A stretch of DNA of 64,000 nucleotides from Kitasatospora sp. NBC_00374 (lineage in GTDB: Bacteria; Actinomycetota; Actinomycetes; Streptomycetales; Streptomycetaceae): the NCBI RefSeq assembly GCF_041434935.1, contig NZ_CP107964.1, positions 7,919,001 to 7,983,000 on the forward strand, in the 5' to 3' direction. Positions 16,434 through 23,607 of the stretch are shown one piece after another. How positions within the stretch are numbered: position 1 is the first letter of the stretch; every line of letters begins with the position of its first letter. Position numbers and translations under genes: made by a program. Below the pieces are notes generated by a model. It worked only from the letters and a program-made list of their open reading frames with translations, ran no database searches and had not been told where the DNA came from.

Positions 16434-17249
16434 ATGTTGACAGGGCAAGGACGCCGATCCAGGCGTTCGGCCGAGGGGCCGGCGAGGGCCGGCCGCGCCG
16501 GCCGGGGTGAGCAGGCGCCGAACGGGACTCCGGGGGACCGGCCCGAGGCCGGCGGACGGAGCGCGCTCGCGGGATGGCCGATCCTGCCGCTGCTGGCGGC
16601 CGGGCTGGGCGTGGCGGCCGTGATCGTCAACGCCGCGCTCCAGGCGTTCCTCGGCGTGGCCGCCGGGGTCATGGCACTGGTGTCGTTCTCCGCCGCCGTG
16701 CTGTGGGGACTCGCGGCGACCGACCGGCTGCTCCTGCATCCGGTGCACCGCCTGGCCGCCCAGGCGATCCACCGGGCGATGGGCATCGGCGGCGTGGTCT
16801 TCCTCGTCCTGCACGTGTGGGTGAACCTGATCCAGGACCAGATCGGCGCGGTGCCGGCCTTCGTGCCGTTCGCCGACCCGAACCGGCCGGTGGTCCTGGG
16901 CCTCGGGGTCCTGGCCGGGTACCTGCTCCTGGCCGTCGCCTTCGCCGGCGCGGCCCGTGGGCTGCTGGCCAGGACCGGCGAGGCGACCCGGTGGCGGATC
17001 GTCCACATCTGCGCCTATCCGGCGTGGGGGGCCGCGCTGGTGCACGGGCTGAACGCGGGCCGGCTGCCCGCCCAGTGGGTGTCCGTCCTGTACAGCGTGG
17101 CCGTGCTGGGCGTGATCGTCGCGCTCGCCCTGCGGCTGGCCCTCCAGGACCGCGGCAGCCTGCGCCGGACGGCCGTCCCGGTCCGGCCCGAGGCGGAGGT
17201 CCGGCCGCCGGTCGGCGTCGGATCCGGACGACGTCGGCAGGACGGATGA
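16434..17249 (+). CDS. Heme-binding-type membrane protein (ferric reductase-like/cytochrome b)
   Basis: A 271-residue protein. A disordered basic N-terminus of about 45 residues precedes six hydrophobic helices. Histidines sit inside or at the ends of helices in a pattern suited to heme ligation: LLHPVHRLAAQAIHR, VVFLVLHVWVNL, RIVHICAYPAWGAALVHGL. This matches the ferric-reductase-like transmembrane domain, which carries electrons across the membrane through two stacked hemes. There is no FAD/NAD domain in the same chain, so a separate electron donor is needed; the coupled downstream flavo-iron-sulfur protein is the obvious candidate. GGAGGG lies upstream of the ATG, and the stop overlaps the next ATG. 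Confidence 0.8.
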   Translation: MLTGQGRRSRRSAEGPARAGRAGRGEQAPNGTPGDRPEAGGRSALAGWPILPLLAAGLGVAAVIVNAALQAFLGVAAGVMALVSFSAAVLWGLAATDRLLLHPVHRLAAQAIHRAMGIGGVVFLVLHVWVNLIQDQIGAVPAFVPFADPNRPVVLGLGVLAGYLLLAVAFAGAARGLLARTGEATRWRIVHICAYPAWGAALVHGLNAGRLPAQWVSVLYSVAVLGVIVALALRLALQDRGSLRRTAVPVRPEAEVRPPVGVGSGRRRQDG

Positions 17250-18682
17250 GCGGCGCACCGATCGCCTGGCTCGGCCGGCCGGTCCTGTTCGCGGGCCTGG
17301 AACAGGACGAACGGCTCGACTACCGCTCGCACCTGGTCGTCCACGGCGGAATGCCGGCGATGCCCGCCGACGAGCTGGCCGACCTGGCCGAGAACGTCAA
17401 CCTGCGCGGGCGGGGCGGGGCCGGCTTCCCGTTCGCGACGAAGCTCCGGGCCGTCGTCAAGTCGGCCGCCCGGCGCAAGGGCCGCCCGGTCGTGGTGGTC
17501 AACGGAACGGAAGGAGAACCCAGTTGTCTGAAGGACGCCGCACTTCTGTTGCGGACCCCCCACCTGGTGCTGGACGGCGCGCTGCTGGCGGCCGCCGCCC
17601 TGGACGCCGAGCAGGTGGTCGTCGGCGTCACCCGGGTCGACACCGAGCAGTCCCTGCGCAGGGCGCTGAGCGAACGGAGGTCGACCAGCCTGCCGGTCAC
17701 CGTCAACCGTCTGCCCGAGCGGTTCGTCTCGGGGGAGGGGAGCGCGCTGGCCCGCGGTATCACCAGCGGGATCGCCCTTCCGCGCGGCGGAGGCGTGCGG
17801 ACCAGCGACAGCGGGGTCGGGGGCATGCCCACCCTGCTGTCCAACGCCGAGACGTACGCGCAACTCGCCGTCGCGGCCCGGCTGGGGGCGCTGTCCTACC
17901 GCGAGGTCGGCCTCCCGTCGGAACCGGGAACCGTCCTGCTGACCCTCGCCGGCTCCCAGGTGGTGGAGACCCCCTCCGGCGTACCGCTCGGGGAAATGCT
18001 GACGATGTTCGGCCTCGACATCGGGCAGGGCGTCCTGGTCGGCGGCTACCACGGCAAGTGGCTGACCCCCGAGGCGGCCGCCATGGCGGTGGTGTCGCGC
18101 CAGTCCTTCCAGAGTCTCGGCGGGGCGCTCGGCGCCGGCGCGATCCTGCCGCTGCCCGAGACGACCTGCCCGCTGGGCGAGGCACTCCGGGTCGCCCGCT
18201 GGATGGCCGACGAGACGGCGGGCCAGTGCGGCCCGTGCTACCTCGGGCTGCCGGCCCTGGTCAAAGCGCTGGAGGAGGTGGTGAAAGGCGGCGGCCGGGC
18301 CGCCCTGGACGTCGTCGAGACCCGGATGCGGGCGGTCACCGGACGGGGTGCGTGCAGCCACCCCGACGCCGCCTCCCGGTTCGTGGCCTCGGCGCTGTCG
18401 GTCTTCGACGACGACCTGCAGATGCACTCGTACCAGTACGGCTGCGGCCGGCCCGTGCAGAACGTGCTCCCGATGCCGGTCATGGAGAGCGCGGGAACCA
18501 TCGTCGTGGACTGGACGCTCTGCGAGGCCCACGGGCTGTGCACCAGCGTTCTGCCCGACGTGATCAGCCTGGGGGCGGACGGCTTCCCCGCCGCCGGCGT
18601 CATGCAGGTCCCGCCCCAGCTCCTCCAGCAGGCGGCCCGGGCCGTCGACCGCTGCCCCGCACTGGCACTGCGGATCCAGTGA
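17246..18682 (+). CDS. NuoF-like flavo-iron-sulfur protein with C-terminal ferredoxin domain
   Basis: A 478-residue protein related to the 51-kDa subunit of complex I. The FMN/NADH-binding motifs are NLRGRGGAGFPFATKL (residues 52-67) and NGTEGEPSCLKDAALLL (86-102). A SLBB-like part follows (about 225-290), then an N3-type cluster region GQCGPCYLG (Cys328, Cys331) and GACSHPD (Cys370). The last 60 residues form a [3Fe-4S]-type ferredoxin domain (Cys426-x5-Cys432, Cys470-Pro). In true NuoF the cluster motif is CGxCxPC; here the first cysteine is alanine (residue 325), and Cys308 is the nearest spare. It probably passes electrons from NAD(P)H to the coupled heme membrane protein. The 4-bp overlap supports a shared complex. 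Confidence 0.82.
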   Translation: MSGAPIAWLGRPVLFAGLEQDERLDYRSHLVVHGGMPAMPADELADLAENVNLRGRGGAGFPFATKLRAVVKSAARRKGRPVVVVNGTEGEPSCLKDAALLLRTPHLVLDGALLAAAALDAEQVVVGVTRVDTEQSLRRALSERRSTSLPVTVNRLPERFVSGEGSALARGITSGIALPRGGGVRTSDSGVGGMPTLLSNAETYAQLAVAARLGALSYREVGLPSEPGTVLLTLAGSQVVETPSGVPLGEMLTMFGLDIGQGVLVGGYHGKWLTPEAAAMAVVSRQSFQSLGGALGAGAILPLPETTCPLGEALRVARWMADETAGQCGPCYLGLPALVKALEEVVKGGGRAALDVVETRMRAVTGRGACSHPDAASRFVASALSVFDDDLQMHSYQYGCGRPVQNVLPMPVMESAGTIVVDWTLCEAHGLCTSVLPDVISLGADGFPAAGVMQVPPQLLQQAARAVDRCPALALRIQ

Positions 18683-18800
18683 GCGCCGCCCGGGCCCGGG
18701 CCGCCGTCCCCCCTCCGGTCGCACACCCCACCGGCCACCCGGACCGGTCCCGCAATCCCTCGAAAGCTCAGGCTTCACCGATGGAAAGGCAAGGAACACC

Positions 18801-19829
18801 TTGACGACGACGACGAAACGCTACGGCCTCGTGGCGGTCTGCCTCCTGCTGGCCGGCCTCGTGCTCATGGCGGCCTTCGGCAGCGCCAACAGCAGCGCCA
18901 GCCCGTCCACCCCGACGTCCGGCTCCGGCCTGCTGGTCGGCGCCCCCGGCGCGGCCCCGTCCCCGGCCGGCGGCTACGGCTCCTACGGCGACGCCTCTCC
19001 CTCCGCGTCGGCGCCGGCCGGCGGCGGCGGGCAGACCGGCGGACAGCTGTCCGTCCGGGTGGACGACAAGCTCGGCTCGATCGTGACGGACGGCCAGGGC
19101 TTCACCCTCTACCGGTTCGACAAGGACACCGCCAAGCCGCCGGCGTCCAACTGCAACGGAGCCTGCGCCACCACCTGGCCGCCGGTGCTCATGGACGGCA
19201 CCTCCGCCGGCGCCGGGGTCGACCCTGCCAAGCTCGGTGAGGTCACCCGGGCGGACGGCTCCCGCCAGCTGACCGTCGGCGGCTGGCCGGCCTACCGCTA
19301 CTCCCAGGACACCGCGCCCGGCGACACCAAGGGCCAGGGTGTGGGCGGTACCTGGAACGCTCTCGCCCCCGACGGCTCGAAGGCCAAGGCCGCCGACGCC
19401 GCCACCACCCCCGCGCCGACGACCCCCGCCACCCCCATGCCGCAGCCGACCCAGCCGGCCCCGGCCAAGGTGCAGCTGTCCACCACCGTCAACTCCCAGC
19501 TCGGCTCGATCATGGTGGACGCCAACGGCCGCACCCTGTACCACTTCGGCAAGGACACCGCCTGGCCGATGCGCTCCAACTGCGAGGGCGACTGCCTGAA
19601 GACCTGGACCCCCGCGCCCCCGGTGGACGCCGACAAGATCAAGGGCGTGGACCCGAAGCTCGTCGGCAAGATGCAGCGACCGGACGGCACCTGGCAGCTG
19701 AGCATCAACTGCACGCCCGCGTACCTCTACACGGGTGACCAGGCCGCCGGCGACGCCCGCGGCCACGGGATGGCCAACGGGCTCTGGACGGCCATCAACC
19801 CGGCGGGCAAGGCGGCCGGGGGCAAGTGA
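18801..19829 (+). CDS. SCO0930-type exported protein with two Lipoprotein_15 repeats
   Basis: A 342-residue protein with an N-terminal membrane/signal segment (VAVCLLLAGLVLMAAFGSA). A Ser/Pro/Gly-rich linker follows, then two copies of the secreted repeat known as Lipoprotein_15. Copy one (about residues 78-190) contains LGSIVTDGQGFTLYRFDKDT, CNGACATTWPPVL and GWPAYRYSQD. Copy two (about 230-338) contains LGSIMVDANGRTLYHFGKDT, CEGDCLKTWTP and TPAYLYTGD. Each copy has a Cys pair. These domains are found in cell-surface proteins and have been linked to envelope electron transfer in some bacteria. The TTG start at 18801 has AAGGAA upstream. No lipobox cysteine is evident, so membrane anchoring by the N-terminal helix is possible. 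Confidence 0.85.
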   Translation: MTTTTKRYGLVAVCLLLAGLVLMAAFGSANSSASPSTPTSGSGLLVGAPGAAPSPAGGYGSYGDASPSASAPAGGGGQTGGQLSVRVDDKLGSIVTDGQGFTLYRFDKDTAKPPASNCNGACATTWPPVLMDGTSAGAGVDPAKLGEVTRADGSRQLTVGGWPAYRYSQDTAPGDTKGQGVGGTWNALAPDGSKAKAADAATTPAPTTPATPMPQPTQPAPAKVQLSTTVNSQLGSIMVDANGRTLYHFGKDTAWPMRSNCEGDCLKTWTPAPPVDADKIKGVDPKLVGKMQRPDGTWQLSINCTPAYLYTGDQAAGDARGHGMANGLWTAINPAGKAAGGK

Positions 19830-20302
19830 CGGCCCAGGACGCCACCGCTGCGGCGGCCGGGTCCGAGCGGACCGTCCGGACCACCCTGCAGTGGGCCGCG
19901 CTGCTCGTCCTCTTCCTCCTGGGGGTCATCGAACTCCTCGGCGGTGCGGGCGGGTTGGTCGGATCCTCGCAGGCGGCCCCGGGCCCCGGCCGGAGCTCCG
20001 TGGAGGACCTGGCCCGGCGGATCGGCTGCACGGCGGACATCACCACCGACGCGGCAGACCTCCGGCAGGGCATGTGCACCTCGGGCGGGGAGGAGATCTG
20101 GATCGCCACCTTCCCGACCGAGCGCGCCCGGGACGCCTGGACCTCGGAGGCGAAGGCGTACGGGGGGTCGTACCTCGTCGGCGAGGGCTGGGTGGTCGTG
20201 CTGTCCGACACGACGGCCGACCTGCTGCACGGACTGCTCGGGGGGGTGATCGTGAGCGGGGTCGACCACACCGGGTCGCACTCCCATACCGGTAGCGGCT
20301 GA
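19826..20302 (+). CDS. Small membrane-anchored protein closing the redox operon
   Basis: A 158-residue protein. One membrane helix spans about residues 20-48 (LQWAALLVLFLLGVIELLGG), followed by an exported domain of about 110 residues with two cysteines (GCTADITTD and GMCTSGGEEIWIATF) and a His/Ser tail. No family is recognised. The GTG at 19826 overlaps the upstream TGA by 4 bp, so it is translated together with the tandem-repeat protein and probably works with it at the outer face of the membrane. A strong terminator starts 22 bp after its stop. Confidence 0.7.
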   Translation: MTAQDATAAAAGSERTVRTTLQWAALLVLFLLGVIELLGGAGGLVGSSQAAPGPGRSSVEDLARRIGCTADITTDAADLRQGMCTSGGEEIWIATFPTERARDAWTSEAKAYGGSYLVGEGWVVVLSDTTADLLHGLLGGVIVSGVDHTGSHSHTGSG

Positions 20303-20323
20303 CCAGGTACGACAGCGACAACA

Positions 20324-20367
20324 GGGCGAGGGTTCCCGCCGGCTCCGGCCGGCGGGAACCCTCGCCC
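20324..20367 (+). terminator. Strong intrinsic terminator of the redox operon
   Basis: A perfect 19-bp stem, GGGCGAGGGTTCCCGCCGG (20324-20342) against its complement at 20349-20367, with a 6-nt loop CTCCGG and a following TTT. Confidence 0.85.
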
Positions 20368-20859
20368 TTTCCGGTGTGCTCCGGCCGGCCCGGGGTAGGT
20401 GCGGTCCGGCGGGCTGTCGCGGCGTCATGAACCGTCCCGGGCAGGGGCGGGCGAACATTCGAATGCCGTATCAGATTTGTTGTTATCCGACAGCCACCTG
20501 CTCTGACACAGTCCCGTCACGGCCTCGTCGCGACCCTGTCACGGCCCTCGCGAACGCCCCGGCTTGCCGCAGCGCGCACAGCGCGCCCCCCGCGCGCCGC
20601 TGCGCCCCCCGGCACACGGATTCCCCACATTCGGATCCGGAATCACCGGAAGCCCGAGCGCTCCGCAGACGGTTGCCCCCGAACCCGTGGGACTGGTGTG
20701 CTGTGGCTCTTCCTGCCACTCCGCCCCGACGGCCCAGCAGCAGACCGTCGTCGATGCCATTCATCCGGGCAGATCCCCGTCCCGGCCCGTGCGGCCGACG
20801 CGCCGGCCAGGCCGCGCGAACCCCCCGCCACGAGACGGCCAGACCTGAGGAGGAACAAG
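20368..20859. other. Upstream region of the second ECF gene, no gene seen
   Basis: About 490 bp. An AT-rich patch at 20456-20500 contains the palindrome CATTCGAATG (20456-20465) and TTTGTTGTTATCC, and is the likeliest promoter zone. The rest shows no sustained coding pattern. A 5' leader of up to 350 nt for the sigma gene is therefore possible. Confidence 0.4.
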
Positions 20860-21681
20860 TTGACCGTTCGTACCAGCACCCGCGAATCGGGACTGAGCGC
20901 TCTGAGCGACGCCGAGCTCTCGGCGGCACTCCCCACCTCGACCGCGACCGGCAGCTCCCGCATCCGGGAGGTGATGGCCGAGGTGTTCACCCGGCACCAC
21001 GGCGCCGTGCTCGCCTACGCCCGCGGCTACTGCCGCGACCCCCAGACCGCCCAGGACCTCGCCGCCGAGGCCTACGCCAGCACGTACCTGTCCGTCGCCC
21101 GCGGCCGTGGCCCCCGCTACGCCTGGCGTGCGTACCTGATGGCCTGCGTCCGCCGGACGGCGATGGAGTGGAGCACCCAGAGCGCGGACCGGATCCTGCT
21201 GCCGGAGGACTTCGACACCTGGGCCGAGCGCCTGGCCGACGACGCGGAGACCGAGGGCGCGCTGCTCGCCGCCGAGGAGACGGCGCTGGTCGCCCGGGCC
21301 TACCGCTCGCTCCCCGAACGGTGGCAGGTGCTGCTGTGGTTCTTCGTGGTGGAGGGCGAGTCGGCGGCATCGGTCGCCCAGCGGATGAGCATGACACCGA
21401 GCGGAGTGCGCTCCCTCGCCACCCGCGCCAGGGAGGGCCTGCGCGAGGCGTACCTGCGCGCGCACGTCGACGAGGGCACCGAACAGGAGTGCCGCTACTT
21501 CACGGCCCTGCTGGCCGGCGCCGTACGGCGGCCGGGCCGCCGCCGGGGGCGCGAGCTGGCCCGGCACCTGGAGGAGTGCGGCGGCTGCGTCCGGGTGGCC
21601 GAGGAGTTCCGCCGCGCCAACCGGCGCATCATGACCTCCTCGCTGGTCCCCGTCGCTCCCGAGCCGGTGGCATCCTGCTGA
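20860..21681 (+). CDS. ECF sigma factor with C-terminal zinc-type motif
   Basis: A 273-residue sigma-70 family protein. Region 2 lies at about residues 35-105 (DPQTAQDLAAEAYASTYLS and RAYLMACVRRTAMEW) and region 4 at about 145-195 (ALVARAYRSLPERWQVLLWF, then AASVAQRMSMTPSGVRSLATRA). A C-terminal extension contains HLEECGGC, an H-x3-C-x2-C motif normally found in zinc-binding anti-sigma factors. The TTG at 20860 is preceded by GAGGAGG and six spacer bases, a strong signal. No separate anti-sigma gene is adjacent, so the extension may provide control in cis. It is convergent with the methyltransferase gene across a hairpin. Confidence 0.88.
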   Translation: MTVRTSTRESGLSALSDAELSAALPTSTATGSSRIREVMAEVFTRHHGAVLAYARGYCRDPQTAQDLAAEAYASTYLSVARGRGPRYAWRAYLMACVRRTAMEWSTQSADRILLPEDFDTWAERLADDAETEGALLAAEETALVARAYRSLPERWQVLLWFFVVEGESAASVAQRMSMTPSGVRSLATRAREGLREAYLRAHVDEGTEQECRYFTALLAGAVRRPGRRRGRELARHLEECGGCVRVAEEFRRANRRIMTSSLVPVAPEPVASC

Positions 21682-21716
21682 GCGGGCCCACGAGCCCCCG
21701 GCCCGGCCGCCCCGAA

Positions 21717-21750
21717 GGCGCCGACGGCGGCGAAAGCCGCCCCCGGCGCC
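21717..21750. terminator. Bidirectional hairpin between ECF and methyltransferase genes
   Basis: Outer arms GGCGCCG (21717-21723) and CGGCGCC (21744-21750) enclose an inner stem GGCGGC-GAAA-GCCGCC (21726-21741) with a GNRA-type tetraloop. Confidence 0.65.
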
Positions 21751-21775
21751 GCCCGGGCAGCCCGGCCGGCTCGGC

Positions 21776-22522
21776 TCAGCCGCGGCGGGCGATCGTGACG
21801 ATCTCGCGGCTCGTGCCGGTGACCGGGCCGTGGTGCCAGTCGCCGTACCGGGCCTCGACCGCGAAACCGGCCTCGGTCAGGAACGCGTCCAGCGTCGGGA
21901 CGTCGAGGAACCGCAGGCGGGTGCGGTCGGAGCGCAGGACGGTGCCGACCGGGTCGCAGGTCGTCTCGGTGAACGTGACCACGTCGCCGACGACGGACTC
22001 GACATGGTGCCGGATGCGCAGCGTGCGGCCGCAGGCGTCCACGACCTCGGCGGCGTTCGACGCGTTCCACGCCTCCCACGCACGCACCTGCGGGTGCCGG
22101 GTCTCGAAGGCGAACCGGCCGCCGTCCCGCAGGGCCGCCCGGACCGCCGTCAGCGAGGCCCGCACCTCGTCGTCGCCGACCAGGCACTGGAACGCGTGGC
22201 TGACCATGGTCGCCAGGTCGAACTCGCGCTCCCAGGCCGCGTCGCAGGCCGCGCCGGCCACCCACTCGACGTCGGTGCGCCGACGCGCCCGGTCGAGTGC
22301 GGCCCGGTCGGGGTCGAGCCCGACGAGCCGGCCGCGGTGCCCGGCCTCGCGCGCCCGGTGCAGCATGCCGCCGGTGCCGCAGCCCACGTCGAGGACGCTG
22401 TCCGCGGCCATCACCAGGGCGTGGTGGAACGCGTCACCGGGATGGCGCGCGGGGTCCCACGGGTTCAGCAGGTCGTACAGGGCGGCGGCCTCGGCGTCGG
22501 ACAGCGTGCGGGCGGTGTTCAT
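21776..22522 (-). CDS. Class I SAM-dependent methyltransferase
   Basis: A 248-residue protein with the Rossmann methyltransferase motif DSVLDVGCGTGGMLHRA (about residues 41-57), the acidic loop LVGLDPDR, and MVSHAFQCLV in the place of motif II/III. The C-terminal half (FETRHPQVRAWEAWN and later RLRFLDVPTLDAFLTEAGF) is typical of small-molecule methyltransferases of the UbiE-like type. The substrate is unknown. The ATG at 22522 overlaps the stop of the upstream hydrolase gene by 4 bp, so the two are translated together. Confidence 0.85.
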   Translation of the reverse strand: MNTARTLSDAEAAALYDLLNPWDPARHPGDAFHHALVMAADSVLDVGCGTGGMLHRAREAGHRGRLVGLDPDRAALDRARRRTDVEWVAGAACDAAWEREFDLATMVSHAFQCLVGDDEVRASLTAVRAALRDGGRFAFETRHPQVRAWEAWNASNAAEVVDACGRTLRIRHHVESVVGDVVTFTETTCDPVGTVLRSDRTRLRFLDVPTLDAFLTEAGFAVEARYGDWHHGPVTGTSREIVTIARRG

Positions 22523-23073
22523 GAGCGGTCCGTCAGTTCGGCGAGCAGCGTGCGGCCCGCCGGCCAGGAGCCGAGGCCGGAGTCGGCGTTGATGTGCCCG
22601 TACGGGCCGAGCTCGACGTACCGCGAGCCCCAGGCGGCGGCGAAGGCGCGGGCGCGTTCGGGCGCGCACCAGGGGTCGTCGCTGCCGGCGACCACGGTGG
22701 TGGGGAACGGCAGCGTCCGCAGCGGGACCGGCCGGAAGCCGACCAGCTCCGGGACCTCGGCGGTGTCGATGTCGGCGGGCGCCACCAGCAGGGCGCCCGT
22801 GACCGCCCGCGCGGCGGCCGGACCGGTGGCGGCCCAGTGGGCGACCGTGACGCAGCCGAGGCTGTGCGCGACCAGGACGACCGGGCCGGCGGCGGCGGAC
22901 ACGGCGCCGTCCAGGGCGGCCACCCAGTCCCCGACCAGTGGATGGTCCCAGTCGGCCTGCTCGACCCGTCGGAACGTGTCCGGGTCCTCCCGGACCCAGT
23001 GGCTCTGCCAGTGCTCCGGGCCGGAGTCCTGGAATCCCGGCAGGACGAGAGCGATGGGGGCGGTGACGGTCAT
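22519..23073 (-). CDS. RBBP9/YdeN-family alpha/beta hydrolase
   Basis: A 184-residue compact serine hydrolase of the RBBP9/YdeN type. The oxyanion-side motif is LPGFQDSGPEHWQSHW, the nucleophile elbow is VAHSLGCVTVAHW, the acid is in VVAGSDDPWC and the histidine in GPYGHINADSGLG. These features and the length fit the family well. Physiological substrates of bacterial members are mostly unknown. It is the first gene of a two-gene unit with the methyltransferase and starts at an ATG with GGAGGTCC upstream. Confidence 0.88.
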   Translation of the reverse strand: MTVTAPIALVLPGFQDSGPEHWQSHWVREDPDTFRRVEQADWDHPLVGDWVAALDGAVSAAAGPVVLVAHSLGCVTVAHWAATGPAAARAVTGALLVAPADIDTAEVPELVGFRPVPLRTLPFPTTVVAGSDDPWCAPERARAFAAAWGSRYVELGPYGHINADSGLGSWPAGRTLLAELTDRS

Positions 23074-23134
23074 GGGGCCGGACCTCCTGTGGTGTCGGAC
23101 GTCCGGCGGATCCTATCCGGTCGGCCCCGGCGGC

Positions 23135-23593
23135 TCAGGCGCCCTTGGCGGCGGCCTTCTTGACGGCCTCGCGGATGCGGACGTAGGTGCCGCAGCGGCA
23201 GACGTTCTCGATCCGGTCGATGTCGGCGTCGGTGGGGTTCGGTGTACGGCGCAGCAGGGCGACGGCGGTCATGATCTGGCCGGGCTGGCAGAAGCCGCAC
23301 TGGGCGACGTCGCAGTCCAGCCAGGCCTGCTGGACGGGGTGCAGGGTGTCGCCGTCGGCGAGGCCCTCGATGGTGGTGACCTCGCGGCCGGCGCAGTCGG
23401 CGACCGGGACGACACAGGGCTGGATCTCGGCGCCGTCCAGGTGGCTGGTGCAGGCGCGGCAGACGCCGACCCCGCAGCCGTACTTGGGGCCGGTGACGCC
23501 GAGCCTGTCGCGCAGCACCCACAGCAGGGGCATGTCGGCGGGGGCGTCGACGGTGACGGGCGCGCCGTTGAGGACGAACGTGTGGCTGGGCAT
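23135..23593 (-). CDS. [2Fe-2S] small subunit of a molybdenum hydroxylase
   Basis: A 152-residue protein with the two-cluster layout of the xanthine oxidase family small subunit. The plant-type cluster is GCGVGVCRACTSHLDG plus CVVPV, and the second cluster is QCGFCQPGQIM followed by NVCRCGTYVRIREAV. It transfers electrons from the molybdenum site of the large subunit encoded just upstream. Length is typical of the isoquinoline 1-oxidoreductase alpha-type subunit. The ATG at 23593 follows the large-subunit stop by 14 bp. Confidence 0.9.
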   Translation of the reverse strand: MPSHTFVLNGAPVTVDAPADMPLLWVLRDRLGVTGPKYGCGVGVCRACTSHLDGAEIQPCVVPVADCAGREVTTIEGLADGDTLHPVQQAWLDCDVAQCGFCQPGQIMTAVALLRRTPNPTDADIDRIENVCRCGTYVRIREAVKKAAAKGA

Positions 23594-23607
23594 CGGGTGG
23601 TGACCCC

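Noticed and set aside
20451..20465. CGAACATTCGAATG looked like a LexA (SOS) box upstream of the second ECF gene.
   Set aside because: The actinobacterial box needs CGAAC-N4-GTTCG. Only the left half matches here; the right half reads GAATG. The palindrome CATTCGAATG is noted without a named regulator.
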